Positions 18,027 to 27,512 of a DNA stretch of 64,000 bases are shown piece by piece (the stretch's first letter is position 1; each line of letters begins with the position of its first letter). Position numbers and translations under genes: made by a program. The notes beneath the pieces were generated by a model that was not told the origin of the DNA, did not search any database, and saw nothing but the letters and a program-made list of their open reading frames with translations. Origin of the DNA: Hyphomicrobiales bacterium (GTDB lineage: Bacteria > Pseudomonadota > Alphaproteobacteria > Rhizobiales > Rhizobiaceae); NCBI GenBank assembly GCA_900468065.1, contig UBTA01000008.1, positions 87,399-151,398 of the forward strand, given 5' to 3'.

Positions 18027-19634
18027 ATGTATCGCGCCATCCAGACCTTCCTTGTTGCCCTCTGCCTGCTGGTCAGTTGCCTTGCAGCGGGCCTGCGTGC
18101 GCAGGAGGATATCCGGCCGCTGGTCGATGCGCTTGGGGCAACGACTTTCCCGCAGAAGATCGAGGCCGTCAAAGCGCTTGCTGCGTCGGGCAATCCAAAA
18201 GTGGGCGACATCCTGCAAAATCTGAGCGACGGCAAGCTCTATGCGCCGAAGACCGGAGGCACGGTTTTCCTCGAAGGCCCGTCTGACGGTGCCTATCTCG
18301 ATGTGCTGACGGGCTCTGCGGCAACCGAGGTTCCGGGAAATCTCGCCAAGATCCGGCTGAACAACGGCCTGCGCGGTGCAATCGGCACGGCGCTCAGCCA
18401 GCTGACGCTTTTGAGCCCAGACCGCTCCGCGCGCCTTGCAGCCTCGCGGGATCTGCTCAAGGGCGCCAATCCGGACAATTTAGACCTGTTGAATTCAGCG
18501 CTGGCGCAGGAAAAGGACGCCGAGGTCAAGGCGACGATGGAAGCCGCGCGCGCCGTCATCCTGTTGAAGACCGATGCCAGCGCCGAGGACAAGAAATCCG
18601 CCATCGACACCATTGCCGCGCGCGGCAATCGCGATGCGCTGACGATCCTGACGGCAGCCCTGGACAATGCGCCGGATGACTTGAAACCCGCAATCCAGAC
18701 GCATATCAATACGATCAACCGCAGCCTTGCCGTCTGGGATGTCGCACAAAATATCTGGTACGGCCTGTCGCTCGGATCGGTGCTGCTGCTTGCCGCCATC
18801 GGCCTTGCCATCACTTTCGGTGTCATGGGCATCATCAACATGGCGCATGGCGAAATGGTCATGCTCGGCGCCTACACGACCTATGTGGTGCAGCAGACCG
18901 TCGCTGCCGTGGCCCCCGGCATAACCGATTATTCGCTGGCCTTTGCGGTTCCTGCAGCCTTCCTCTTTACCGGGCTGGTCGGCGTCGGCATCGAGCGCAG
19001 CGTCATCCGCTGGCTGTACGGGCGGCCGCTCGAAACGCTGCTTGCCACCTGGGGTATTTCGCTGATCCTGCAGCAAGCGATCCGCTCCATTTTCGGCCCT
19101 ACCAACCGCCAGGTCGATAACCCAAGCTGGATGTCCGGCGTTTTCGAGGTTGGCGGCCTTGCCATCACCTATAACCGCATGTGGATTATCGTCTTTTCGC
19201 TCAGTGTCTTCGTCGCGCTGCTGCTGCTGCTCAAGCGCTCCAAGTTCGGCCTGCAGATGCGCGCCGTCACGCAGAACCGGCGTATGGCATCCTCGATGGG
19301 CATTCGCACGCCCTGGGTCGATGCACTGACCTTCGGGCTTGGTTCCGGCATTGCCGGCATGGCGGGCGTGGCGCTCAGCCAGATCGACAATGTCTCGCCC
19401 AATCTCGGCCAGAACTATATCATCGACAGTTTTATGGTCGTTGTGTTCGGGGGCGTCGGCAATCTCTGGGGAACGCTGGTCGGAGCCTTGACGCTCGGCA
19501 TCGCCAACAAGTTTCTCGAGCCCTATGCCGGCGCGGTGCTGGGCAAGATCCTCATCCTCGTCTTCATCATTCTTTTCATCCAGCGGCGGCCGCGCGGCCT
19601 GTTCGCGCTCAAGGGAAGGGCGGTCGAACAATGA
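18027..19634 (+). CDS. urtB: Urea ABC transporter permease UrtB
   Basis: A 535-residue protein. A signal-like N-terminus is followed by a roughly 200-residue periplasmic helical region (residues about 30-235, HEAT-like helices such as VEAVKALAASGNPKVGDIL), then a LivH-type permease (GLSLGSVLLLAAIGLAITFG, MGIINMAHGEMVMLGAYTTY). This two-part architecture and length are typical of UrtB. ATG 18027 has AAGAAGAG upstream. Its stop overlaps the urtC start by four bases (ATGA). Confidence 0.95.
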   Translation: MYRAIQTFLVALCLLVSCLAAGLRAQEDIRPLVDALGATTFPQKIEAVKALAASGNPKVGDILQNLSDGKLYAPKTGGTVFLEGPSDGAYLDVLTGSAATEVPGNLAKIRLNNGLRGAIGTALSQLTLLSPDRSARLAASRDLLKGANPDNLDLLNSALAQEKDAEVKATMEAARAVILLKTDASAEDKKSAIDTIAARGNRDALTILTAALDNAPDDLKPAIQTHINTINRSLAVWDVAQNIWYGLSLGSVLLLAAIGLAITFGVMGIINMAHGEMVMLGAYTTYVVQQTVAAVAPGITDYSLAFAVPAAFLFTGLVGVGIERSVIRWLYGRPLETLLATWGISLILQQAIRSIFGPTNRQVDNPSWMSGVFEVGGLAITYNRMWIIVFSLSVFVALLLLLKRSKFGLQMRAVTQNRRMASSMGIRTPWVDALTFGLGSGIAGMAGVALSQIDNVSPNLGQNYIIDSFMVVVFGGVGNLWGTLVGALTLGIANKFLEPYAGAVLGKILILVFIILFIQRRPRGLFALKGRAVEQ

Positions 19635-20821
19635 TCACGCAAATGCTTTTCAGGCGGCACGAGAAGAAGACGCTCTGGGCCGTGTTCCTGATCCTGCTTG
19701 CCGCAGCCTTCGTGCCGCTTGCCAACCTGATCATTCCCGAAGACAGCGCCTTCCATGTACCCGGCTATCTGGTGCCGCTGCTTGGCAAGTATCTCTGCTA
19801 CGCGCTTCTGGCCTTGGCGCTTGATCTCGTCTGGGGCTATTGCGGCATTCTTTCGCTCGGCCACGGCGCATTTTTTGCACTCGGTGGTTATGCCATGGGC
19901 ATGTACCTGATGCGCCAGATCGGCGATCGCGGCGTCTATGCCAATCCGCTGCTGCCGGATTTCATGGTCTTTCTCAATTGGCAGGAATTGCCCTGGTACT
20001 GGTACGGCTTCAACCATTTCGCCTTTGCAGCGTTGATGGTGCTTCTGGTGCCGGGGTTGCTCGCCTTCGTCTTCGGCTGGTTCGCCTTCCGCTCGCGTGT
20101 TACCGGCGTCTATCTGTCGATCATCACCCAGGCGATGACCTATGCGTTGCTGCTTGCCTTTTTCCGCAACGAGATGGGCTTTGGCGGCAACAATGGCCTC
20201 ACCGATTTCAAGGAAATCCTCGGCTTCAACGTTCAGGCGGGCGGCACGCGGGCAGCATTGTTTGCCGCAACCGCCATCGCGCTGGCGCTGGCGCTGGTTT
20301 TAAGCTCGGCTATCGTCCGCTCGAAATACGGTAAGGTGCTGGTCGGCGTGCGCGATGCCGAGAGCCGGACGAGGTTTCTCGGCTACCGCGTCGAGAACAT
20401 GAAGCTGTTCATCTTCACGGTCTCGGCGATGATGGCCGGTGTGGCCGGCGCGCTCTACGTGCCGCAGGTCGGCATCATCAATCCGGGCGAATTCGCTCCG
20501 GCAAACTCGATCGAAGTGGTCATCTGGACGGCGGTCGGCGGGCGCGGCACGCTGATCGGACCGATCATCGGCGCCATTCTCGTCAATTTCGGCAAAAGCA
20601 TCTTCACGGCTGCCTTCCCGGAATTCTGGCTGTTTGCGCTCGGCGCGCTGTTCGTCGCAACCACGTTGTTCCTGCCCAAGGGCGTGGTTGGCACCGTTCA
20701 GCAGTTCCTTGCCCGGCGCAAGGACCAGAAAAAGGCAGATGCCGTCGAACAGGCCTACCATGACAAGGCGGCCAAGGCCGAAAGCCAGCTTGCAATCCTT
20801 GAACCCCAGGCTGCGGAGTAA
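19631..20821 (+). CDS. urtC: Urea ABC transporter permease UrtC
   Basis: A 396-residue LivM-type permease (LDLVWGYCGILSLGHGAFFA, RVTGVYLSIITQAMTYALLL, GFGGNNGLTDFKEILGF). The NNGLTDF motif is characteristic of UrtC. It forms the urea channel with UrtB. The C-terminal 40 residues are charged and helical. The same frame is open far upstream but those codons lie inside urtB; the ATG overlapping the urtB stop is the real start. Confidence 0.95.
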   Translation: MITQMLFRRHEKKTLWAVFLILLAAAFVPLANLIIPEDSAFHVPGYLVPLLGKYLCYALLALALDLVWGYCGILSLGHGAFFALGGYAMGMYLMRQIGDRGVYANPLLPDFMVFLNWQELPWYWYGFNHFAFAALMVLLVPGLLAFVFGWFAFRSRVTGVYLSIITQAMTYALLLAFFRNEMGFGGNNGLTDFKEILGFNVQAGGTRAALFAATAIALALALVLSSAIVRSKYGKVLVGVRDAESRTRFLGYRVENMKLFIFTVSAMMAGVAGALYVPQVGIINPGEFAPANSIEVVIWTAVGGRGTLIGPIIGAILVNFGKSIFTAAFPEFWLFALGALFVATTLFLPKGVVGTVQQFLARRKDQKKADAVEQAYHDKAAKAESQLAILEPQAAE

Positions 20822-20826
20822 GACCG

Positions 20827-21579
20827 ATGGACGAAAAGACTTCCCGCAGCCTTCTGTATCTTGACGGTGTTTCGGTATCGTTCGATGGCTTCAAGGCGCT
20901 GAACTCGCTGTCTTTCGTGGTCGAACCCGGTGAACTGAGGGCTATCATCGGCCCGAACGGCGCCGGCAAGACGACGATGATGGACATCATCACCGGCAAG
21001 ACCCGGCCGGATAGCGGCCAGGTCTTCTTCAACGGCGATATCGACCTCACCAAGAAAGACGAGGCGGATATCGCCCAGCTTGGCATCGGCCGCAAGTTCC
21101 AGAAGCCGACGGTGTTTGAAAGCCATACGGTTTGGGACAATATAGAGCTGGCGCTCAACCGGAAACGCGGCGTGTTCTCGACGCTGTTCTACCGCCTGAC
21201 CCCGGCCGACAAGGCGCGCATCGAGGAAATCCTCGAAACGGTACGCATGACGGCGCGTAAGGACGACCTTGCGGCCAATCTCTCGCATGGGCAGAAACAG
21301 TGGCTGGAAATCGGCATGCTTCTGGCGCAGGAGCCGAAGCTGCTTCTGGTCGATGAACCGGTGGCCGGGATGACTGATGCGGAAACGGCCGAGACCGCCA
21401 TCCTGCTCAAGGAAATCGCCAAGACCCGCTCGGTTGTCGTCGTCGAACACGACATGGGCTTCATCCGCGATCTCGGCGTCAAGGTCACGTGCCTAGCGGA
21501 AGGCTCCGTTCTGGCAGAAGGTTCAATCGATTTCGTCAGCAACGATCCGAAGGTGATCGAGAATTATTTGGGGCGATGA
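20827..21579 (+). CDS. urtD: Urea ABC transporter ATP-binding protein UrtD
   Basis: A 250-residue ABC ATPase: Walker A GPNGAGKTT, FQKPTVFESHTVWDNIELAL (UrtD-specific), a degenerate signature LSHGQKQWLEIGML, Walker B LLLVDEPVAGMTDAE and VVVEHDMGFIRDL. It starts five bases after urtC with a weak ribosome site. A mosaic repeat lies between it and urtE. Confidence 0.95.
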   Translation: MDEKTSRSLLYLDGVSVSFDGFKALNSLSFVVEPGELRAIIGPNGAGKTTMMDIITGKTRPDSGQVFFNGDIDLTKKDEADIAQLGIGRKFQKPTVFESHTVWDNIELALNRKRGVFSTLFYRLTPADKARIEEILETVRMTARKDDLAANLSHGQKQWLEIGMLLAQEPKLLLVDEPVAGMTDAETAETAILLKEIAKTRSVVVVEHDMGFIRDLGVKVTCLAEGSVLAEGSIDFVSNDPKVIENYLGR

Positions 21580-21621
21580 GATGAGGTCTGTTTTTCTGTC
21601 TTTGATTGGGATGTACGTGGC

Positions 21622-21714
21622 GGCACCCCCCTCTGTCGGCGGTTGGGCGCTTAAAGGAAAAGACCGATCTCCCCCCTTGGGGGGGAGATGTCACGGAGTG
21701 ACAGAGGGGGGTGC
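21622..21714. repeat. Mosaic palindromic repeat, copy 1 (short form)
   Basis: The element is bounded by GGCACCCCCCTCTGTC at 21622-21637 and its near reverse complement GACAGAGGGGGGTGC at 21700-21714. Inside are a G/C-rich hairpin at 21667-21689 (ATCTCCCCCC against GGGGGGGAGAT) and a small hairpin GTCAC/GTGAC. The same modules recur at 38094-38262. It sits in the 165-base urtD-urtE gap. Confidence 0.85.
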
Positions 21715-21744
21715 TGCGGCGCCCTCGATAGGTAGGGATGCCCC

Positions 21745-22440
21745 ATGCTGACCGTCGACAACATCAATCTCCATTACGGCGCGGCCCAAGCCCTTCGTGG
21801 CGTCTCCATCACCGCACCCATGGGAAAGATCACCTGTGTTCTTGGTCGCAACGGCGTCGGCAAGACCAGCCTGCTTCGCGCTATCACCGGCCAGCATGGG
21901 CCGAGCGCTGGAACAATTACCTTCAACGACACCGTGTTGAACGGCATGGCGCCGTATAACCGCGCCAAGCACGGCATCGGCTTCGTTCCGCAGGGGCGGG
22001 AGGTCTTTCCGCTTCTGACGGTCAAGGAGAATCTGGAATCGGGCTATGCGCCGGTGGCGCGCAAGGACCGGTACATTCCGGAGGATATCTTCAATCTCTT
22101 CCCGATCCTGCGCTCCATGCTTGGCCGTCGCGGTGGCGATCTGTCGGGTGGACAGCAGCAACAGCTGGCTATCGGCCGGGCGCTGGTGACGCGGCCGAAA
22201 ATCCTCGTGCTGGATGAGCCGACGGAGGGCATCCAGCCGTCGATCATCAAGGATATCGGCCGGGCGATCCAATATCTGCGGGGTTCCACCGGGATGGCAA
22301 TTCTGCTTGTGGAACAATATCTTGACTTCTGCCGTGAGCTTGCAGACCATGTCTACATCATGGACCGGGGCGAGATCGTGCATGAAGGCCCGGCCGAAAC
22401 GCTGGACACGCCGGAAGCACGCCGCCACCTCACAGTGTGA
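21745..22440 (+). CDS. urtE: Urea ABC transporter ATP-binding protein UrtE
   Basis: A 231-residue ABC ATPase: Walker A GRNGVGKTS, signature LSGGQQQQLAIGRALV, Walker B ILVLDEPTEGIQPSII (EGIQPSI is UrtE-typical) and LLVEQYLDFCRELAD. It completes the urea importer and is followed after six bases by ureD, linking import to hydrolysis in one transcription unit. Confidence 0.95.
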   Translation: MLTVDNINLHYGAAQALRGVSITAPMGKITCVLGRNGVGKTSLLRAITGQHGPSAGTITFNDTVLNGMAPYNRAKHGIGFVPQGREVFPLLTVKENLESGYAPVARKDRYIPEDIFNLFPILRSMLGRRGGDLSGGQQQQLAIGRALVTRPKILVLDEPTEGIQPSIIKDIGRAIQYLRGSTGMAILLVEQYLDFCRELADHVYIMDRGEIVHEGPAETLDTPEARRHLTV

Positions 22441-22446
22441 CGGCGG

Positions 22447-23283
22447 ATGGGAATGGCTGAGGCAGCAATAATCGCTCCGCAAAGGGCTTGGGGCAAAGGG
22501 CGGCTGGTGGCAAAGCCGTTTGCGGGGCGGACCCGGCTTTCCGAATTCTACCAGGAAGGCTGTGCCAAGATCAGATTGCCGGAGACGTTCGACACGACGA
22601 TGGAAGCGGTGCTGATCAACAGTTCCGGCGGGCTGACCGGTGGCGACCATATGGAATGGTCGTTTGTCGCCGGCGAGGGCACCCATCTGACCTTGACCAC
22701 CCAGGCCTGTGAAAAAATCTACAAGGCCAGCGCCGGAACGGCTGATGTAACGGCGCAGATTTCGGTTGGGGCAGGAGCAACAGTGCATTGGTTGCCGCAG
22801 GAAACCATCCTGTTTGACCGGGCCTCGCTGTCGCGCAGGCTCGAGGTCGATCTTGCCGAAGGGGCGGAGTTTCTGGCGGTCGAAGTCGTGCTTCTCGGCC
22901 GAAAGGCGATGGGCGAGTCGATGCGCGAGGGCCTGTTTCAGGATCGCTGGCGCATCCGCCAGAACGGCTTGCTCCTGCATGCCGAGAACCTGCGGCTTTC
23001 CGGCGATATCGCCGGCTTGACGCGGGAACTGGCCGTGCTGGGCGGGCAAGTGGCATTTGCCACGGTGTTTTACACCGGCGCTGATTGCGAAAGGCATGTG
23101 GAAAAGCTGCGCGGCCTGATCGGCGGCATTGGTGGCGGGGTGAGCCATTACAGCGTCGCAGGCGGGGACAAGCTGATCGCCCGGGTCGTTGCGGCCGATG
23201 GTTTCGCCTTGAGAAAAATCCTCATCCCGGTCATTTCGCACTTGCGCAAGGGCGCCTCTGTGCCGAAAGTCTGGAACCTGTAA
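22447..23283 (+). CDS. ureD: Urease accessory protein UreD
   Basis: A 278-residue UreD/UreH protein ([58 protein letters not shown]). UreD binds apo-urease and, with UreF and UreG, forms the nickel-insertion complex. Two close ATGs (22447 and 22453) are possible; the first is given. It is the first gene of the urease block, in the usual rhizobial order D-A-B-C. Confidence 0.94.
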   Translation: MGMAEAAIIAPQRAWGKGRLVAKPFAGRTRLSEFYQEGCAKIRLPETFDTTMEAVLINSSGGLTGGDHMEWSFVAGEGTHLTLTTQACEKIYKASAGTADVTAQISVGAGATVHWLPQETILFDRASLSRRLEVDLAEGAEFLAVEVVLLGRKAMGESMREGLFQDRWRIRQNGLLLHAENLRLSGDIAGLTRELAVLGGQVAFATVFYTGADCERHVEKLRGLIGGIGGGVSHYSVAGGDKLIARVVAADGFALRKILIPVISHLRKGASVPKVWNL

Positions 23284-23309
23284 TTGACACGCAATCCTGG
23301 TGACCGAGC

Positions 23310-23612
23310 ATGAACCTGACACCCCGTGAAAAAGACAAACTACTGATTTCGATGGCAGCGATGGTCGCCCGCCGGCGGCTGGAGCGTGGCGTCAAGCTCA
23401 ATCACCCCGAAGCGATCGCGCTGATCACCGATTTTGTCGTCGAGGGTGCGCGCGATGGCCGCTCGGTGCCGGACCTTATGGAGGCCGGCGCCCATGTCAT
23501 CACCCGCGCCCAGGTGATGGAGGGTATTCCCGAAATGATCCACGATATCCAGATCGAGGCGACCTTTCCGGATGGGACCAAGCTGGTCACCGTTCACGAA
23601 CCCATTCGCTGA
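23310..23612 (+). CDS. ureA: Urease subunit gamma
   Basis: A 100-residue protein matching urease gamma throughout ([60 protein letters not shown]). It is the smallest structural subunit of the UreABC trimer. Full length for the family; ATG start 26 bases after ureD. Confidence 0.97.
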   Translation: MNLTPREKDKLLISMAAMVARRRLERGVKLNHPEAIALITDFVVEGARDGRSVPDLMEAGAHVITRAQVMEGIPEMIHDIQIEATFPDGTKLVTVHEPIR

Positions 23613-23622
23613 GGAGCGCGCC

Positions 23623-23877
23623 ATGCTGCAACTGAGACCCAATTGCGAATGCTGCAACAAGGACCTGCCGCCCGGTAGCCGCGAGGCGATGATCTGCAGT
23701 TTCGAATGCACCTTCTGTACCCAGTGTGTTTCGGAGGTTCTCGATGGACAATGCCCCAATTGCGGTGGTGAACTTGTCCGCCGCCCGGTTCGCCCCGCCG
23801 CCAAGCTCGGCAAGTTTCCGGCATCCACGGAGCGGGTCTTGAAGGCCGAAGGCTGTGCGCCGATCAAGGCTGCGTAA
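23623..23877 (+). CDS. DUF1272 cysteine-rich protein between ureA and ureB
   Basis: An 84-residue protein with nine cysteines in its first 47 residues (8, 10, 11, 25, 29, 32, 35, 44, 47) arranged as two zinc-ribbon-like knuckles (CECC, CTQC, CPNC). This matches what I recall of DUF1272, whose function is unknown. GAGGAG before ATG 23623 is a good ribosome site. The tail is basic and proline-rich. It sits 10 bases after ureA and 17 before ureB, so it is co-expressed with urease. A metal-handling role is inference only. Confidence 0.85.
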   Translation: MLQLRPNCECCNKDLPPGSREAMICSFECTFCTQCVSEVLDGQCPNCGGELVRRPVRPAAKLGKFPASTERVLKAEGCAPIKAA

Positions 23878-23894
23878 ACAGGAGAGACGATACG

Positions 23895-24200
23895 ATGATC
23901 CCCGGTGAAATCATTGCGGCAGATGGCGATATCGAACTGAATGCAGGGCTGGAAACGGTGTCGCTCGAGGTCTCCAATAGCGGCGATCGGCCGGTGCAGG
24001 TGGGCAGCCACTACCATTTTGCCGAGACGAATGCGGCGCTCCTATTCGACCGGGCAGTGGCACATGGAATGCGCCTCGATATTCCGGCGGGAACAGCTGT
24101 CCGTTTCGAGCCGGGGCAGACCCGTAGCGTCACGCTCATCCCGTTTGCCGGCAAGCGCGAAGTCTATGGTTTTCGCCAAAAGGTCATGGGCAAGCTATGA
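23895..24200 (+). CDS. ureB: Urease subunit beta
   Basis: A 101-residue urease beta subunit ([57 protein letters not shown]). Full length; GGAGA precedes the ATG. UreC is displaced from it by an inserted gene of about 650 bases. Confidence 0.97.
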   Translation: MIPGEIIAADGDIELNAGLETVSLEVSNSGDRPVQVGSHYHFAETNAALLFDRAVAHGMRLDIPAGTAVRFEPGQTRSVTLIPFAGKREVYGFRQKVMGKL

Positions 24201-24258
24201 GGCGGTTGCGTCCCGTGAAGCGGAGGTCCTTCGGCTTGAAACTGAGGTGTTTGTGACC

Positions 24259-24903
24259 GTGAGCCGGACTATCATGATCGTTGGCAATGGTCCGGTGCCG
24301 GAAAGGGCCGCCCCTATCATCGATGCCGCCGATCTGGTGATCCGTTTCAACGATTGCCGCTCCTGCGGTGCTGGTGGAGATAAGACGGATATAGTCGCTG
24401 TCTGCAATACCGGCCGCCCGGCGCTTTCCATGCTGGGTGGCGGCGGCTGGAAGAACCATGCGGCGGTGCGGCAGGCGGCTGCGATCTGGTGTGTTCGTGA
24501 TGGCGGCAAGTTCCAAGTGCTGCGGCAGAAACTGACTGTTACGCATCCGGATCTTGGCGATCTCTGCGACGATTATACCGATGGTTTTCGCGCCTTTGCC
24601 AAGGCGACTGGACGTGCCTTCCATTCTGTTCCGGCGTCAACGCATGAGAGCGTCGATACGGCGCTGAAGCGGTTCGATGCGGGCATCTATGTCGTGCCGA
24701 GCAGTGGCCTGATCGTGATCGCCGAGGTTCTGGCGCATTGGCGGCAGCCGGGTGACCGCGTCGTGCTTGCCGGGTTCGGCCATGCCGGCTGGGAGTGGCA
24801 CCCGTTCGCGGCTGAGCGCCGCTATGTCGATGATTTGACTTCCAAGGGGCGCCTCTCGCGCCTCGACCAAACGAATTTATCCGCCTTTGCTCAGGGAGCC
24901 TGA
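24259..24903 (+). CDS. Sialyltransferase-like (GT29-type) protein inserted between ureB and ureC
   Basis: A 214-residue protein annotated in some rhizobia only as a urease operon accessory protein. It resembles GT29 sialyltransferases: an L-motif-like [20 protein letters not shown] followed by VIRFND at residues 7-32, an S-motif-like [17 protein letters not shown] near 145-161, and [11 protein letters not shown] near 172-182. The start is uncertain: GTG 24259 (GAGGTG upstream) is chosen; GTG 24247, GTG 24253 and ATG 24274 are alternatives. No signal peptide or membrane helix is seen. It ends five bases before ureC. The enzymatic role is unproven, and I infer at most a nucleotide-sugar-type binding fold. 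Confidence 0.72.
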   Translation: MSRTIMIVGNGPVPERAAPIIDAADLVIRFNDCRSCGAGGDKTDIVAVCNTGRPALSMLGGGGWKNHAAVRQAAAIWCVRDGGKFQVLRQKLTVTHPDLGDLCDDYTDGFRAFAKATGRAFHSVPASTHESVDTALKRFDAGIYVVPSSGLIVIAEVLAHWRQPGDRVVLAGFGHAGWEWHPFAAERRYVDDLTSKGRLSRLDQTNLSAFAQGA

Positions 24904-24908
24904 TCACC

Positions 24909-26618
24909 ATGTCCTACAAAATGTCGCGCGCGGCCTATGCCAGCATGTTCGGCCCCACCACTGGCGACAAGGTTCGGTTGGCCGATACCGAACTGTTCAT
25001 CGAGGTTGAGAAGGATTTCACCACCTATGGCGATGAGGTAAAGTTCGGCGGCGGCAAGGTCATTCGTGACGGCATGGGCCAAAGTCAGGCGACGCGTGCA
25101 CAAGGAGCGGTCGATACCGTCATCACCAATGCGCTGATCGTCGATCACACCGGCATCGTCAAGGCCGATATCGGCCTGAAAAACGGCCGGATCGCAGCGA
25201 TCGGCAAGGCCGGCAATCCGGATACGCAGCCGGGCGTGACCATTATCGTCGGTCCGTCCACCGAGGTGATCGCCGGCGAGGGCAAGATCGTTACGGCGGG
25301 CGGCATGGACGCCCATATCCACTTCATCTGCCCGCAGCAGATCGAGGAGGCGCTGATGTCGGGGATCACCACGATGCTCGGCGGCGGATCAGGCCCGGCG
25401 CACGGAACGCTGGCGACGACCTGCACGGGCGCATGGCATATCGAGCGGATGATCGAGAGTTTTGATGGCTTTCCGATGAACCTGGCGCTCGCCGGCAAGG
25501 GCAATGCCTCGCAGCCTGCACCGCTTGAGGAAATGATCCTGGCCGGTGCTTCCAGCCTGAAGCTGCACGAGGACTGGGGCACGACGCCGGCCGCCATCGA
25601 CAATTGCCTGTCGGTTGCCGATGCTTTTGACGTGCAGGTGATGATCCATACCGACACGCTGAACGAAAGCGGCTTCGTCGAAGATACAATCGATGCCATC
25701 AAGGGACGCACGATCCACGCCTTTCATACGGAAGGGGCGGGTGGCGGCCATGCGCCTGACATCATCAAGATCTGCGGCCAGTCGAACGTCATCCCGTCTT
25801 CGACCAACCCGACCCGACCCTACACGATCAACACCTTGGCCGAGCATCTCGACATGCTGATGGTCTGCCATCATCTGTCGCCCTCCATTCCTGAAGATAT
25901 CGCCTTTGCCGAAAGCCGGATCCGCAAGGAAACCATTGCAGCGGAAGACATTCTGCACGATATCGGCGCCTTCTCGATCATTTCCTCCGACAGCCAGGCG
26001 ATGGGCCGGGTCGGCGAGGTGGCGATCCGCACCTGGCAGACCGCCGACAAGATGAAGCGGCAGCGGGGACGGCTGGCGCAGGAAACCGGTGACAACGATA
26101 ATTTCCGTGTCCGCCGCTATATCGCCAAATACACCATCAATCCCGCCATCGCTCAGGGCCTATCCCATGAGATCGGCTCGATCGAGCCCGGCAAGCGCGC
26201 CGATCTGGTGATCTGGAACCCCGCCTTCTTTGGGGTGAAGCCGGATATGGTCATCCTCGGCGGCATGATTGCCGCTGCGCCGATGGGCGACCCCAATGCC
26301 TCCATCCCGACGCCGCAGCCGGTGCATTATCGGCCCATGTTCGGCGCCTTTGGCAAGGCACGGACGAATTCCTCGGTCACCTTCGTGTCGCAGGCCTCGC
26401 TTGACGGAGGCCTGCAGGCGCGCCTTGGTGTCGCCAAGCAGCTGATCGCGGTGAAAAACACCCGTGGTGGCATCAGCAAGGCCTCGATGATCCACAACAG
26501 CCTGACGCCGCATATCGAGGTCGATCCGGAAACCTACGAGGTCCGTGCCGATGGCGAACTTCTGACCTGCGAACCTGCAACCGTCTTGCCGATGGCGCAA
26601 CGCTACTTCATGTTCTAG
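24909..26618 (+). CDS. ureC: Urease subunit alpha (catalytic)
   Basis: A 569-residue full-length urease alpha subunit. Active-site motifs are present: MDAHIHF (nickel His pair near 135), [15 protein letters not shown] with carbamylated Lys218 and His220, [22 protein letters not shown] (flap Cys/His), SDSQAMGR (nickel Asp). It hydrolyses urea to ammonia and carbamate in the cytoplasm. AGGGAGCC lies just upstream of the ATG. Confidence 0.98.
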   Translation: MSYKMSRAAYASMFGPTTGDKVRLADTELFIEVEKDFTTYGDEVKFGGGKVIRDGMGQSQATRAQGAVDTVITNALIVDHTGIVKADIGLKNGRIAAIGKAGNPDTQPGVTIIVGPSTEVIAGEGKIVTAGGMDAHIHFICPQQIEEALMSGITTMLGGGSGPAHGTLATTCTGAWHIERMIESFDGFPMNLALAGKGNASQPAPLEEMILAGASSLKLHEDWGTTPAAIDNCLSVADAFDVQVMIHTDTLNESGFVEDTIDAIKGRTIHAFHTEGAGGGHAPDIIKICGQSNVIPSSTNPTRPYTINTLAEHLDMLMVCHHLSPSIPEDIAFAESRIRKETIAAEDILHDIGAFSIISSDSQAMGRVGEVAIRTWQTADKMKRQRGRLAQETGDNDNFRVRRYIAKYTINPAIAQGLSHEIGSIEPGKRADLVIWNPAFFGVKPDMVILGGMIAAAPMGDPNASIPTPQPVHYRPMFGAFGKARTNSSVTFVSQASLDGGLQARLGVAKQLIAVKNTRGGISKASMIHNSLTPHIEVDPETYEVRADGELLTCEPATVLPMAQRYFMF

Positions 26619-26640
26619 CGCGGTTGCAGATCGAGAGCGA

Positions 26641-27327
26641 ATGCTGATTTTTTTGAAACGGGCCTTGCGCTGGCTGGTTGCCGTTGTTGTCGCGGCAGTC
26701 ATTTGCGTTGTTGCCGGGACGTTTGTGCCTCGGCCTTTCTGGCCCAGGGCGAAGGCCGATACGGTGGCGGGGGAGACGCACCGCATCCTTGTGCTGGCCA
26801 ACCCTATCCACACGGACATCGCCATTCCCATCAATGCCGAAACGCTGACGCGCTTTCCGTTTCTCGCCGAAAGCGGCATGCCGGTTACGCATCCGAATGC
26901 GCGCTGGCTGGTTTTCGGCTGGGGCGGGCGGGCGTTTTATATCGAAACTCCGGCCTGGTCGGAGTTGAAGCCGGTGCCGCTGTTCAAGGGGCTGACCATG
27001 GATCGTTCCGTCATCCATGCCGATGTTGCAGGCGAGATCGTCGAGCCTGCCGATCATATTGTCAGCTTCGAGATTGGCGCAGCCGGGTATCAGCGTTTGC
27101 TGTCGTTCATCGAGGCAAGCTTTACGCCGGTGGCTGGGCGGATTGAGGCCATACCGGACACGGCCTACGGGCCGGACGACCGTTTTTTCGAGGCCAATGG
27201 CTGGTTCAGCGCGGTGGTCGGCTGCAATACCTGGACGGCGAAGGCGCTTCGCGAGGCGGGCTTGCGGACAGGCTGGTGGAATCCGTTGCCGGTTTCGCTA
27301 TCGACGTCGCTGACCCTGTATAATTGA
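26641..27327 (+). CDS. DUF2459/TIGR02117-type urease-region protein
   Basis: A 228-residue protein with an N-terminal membrane anchor or signal (residues 5-30). It matches the family of uncharacterised proteins named for its urease-region location. Conserved-looking residues include NPIHTDIAIP (His57), WLVFGWGGRAFYIETP and VVGCNTWTAKALREAG (Cys195-Asn196). An early histidine and a late cysteine are reminiscent of circularly permuted papain-like/NlpC-P60 hydrolases; that link is my inference. It begins 23 bases after ureC. The 185-base region after it before the peroxiredoxin holds nothing I can name. Confidence 0.82.
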   Translation: MLIFLKRALRWLVAVVVAAVICVVAGTFVPRPFWPRAKADTVAGETHRILVLANPIHTDIAIPINAETLTRFPFLAESGMPVTHPNARWLVFGWGGRAFYIETPAWSELKPVPLFKGLTMDRSVIHADVAGEIVEPADHIVSFEIGAAGYQRLLSFIEASFTPVAGRIEAIPDTAYGPDDRFFEANGWFSAVVGCNTWTAKALREAGLRTGWWNPLPVSLSTSLTLYN

Positions 27328-27512
27328 ATTTATTGACTTTTTGTCGCAGGTTCAGGCATGCGCGAGGTGCAGGTCAGCCATGCGCGGCGTGTTTTTCGTG
27401 CCCTTTGTGCTGCATCGCAGCAGGACTTGCTGTAGAAAACAGGTCACCTCCTGTGCCGGGCTCCTCCCAAGACCTGCCGCGCAGGGCGTTTGTCTTTCAA
27501 GGAGTTCCTATC

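Noticed and set aside
21580-21744. Transposon insertion in the urt operon
   Set aside because: The repeat between urtD and urtE has no transposase or coding capacity and leaves both genes intact, so it is listed as a repeat only.
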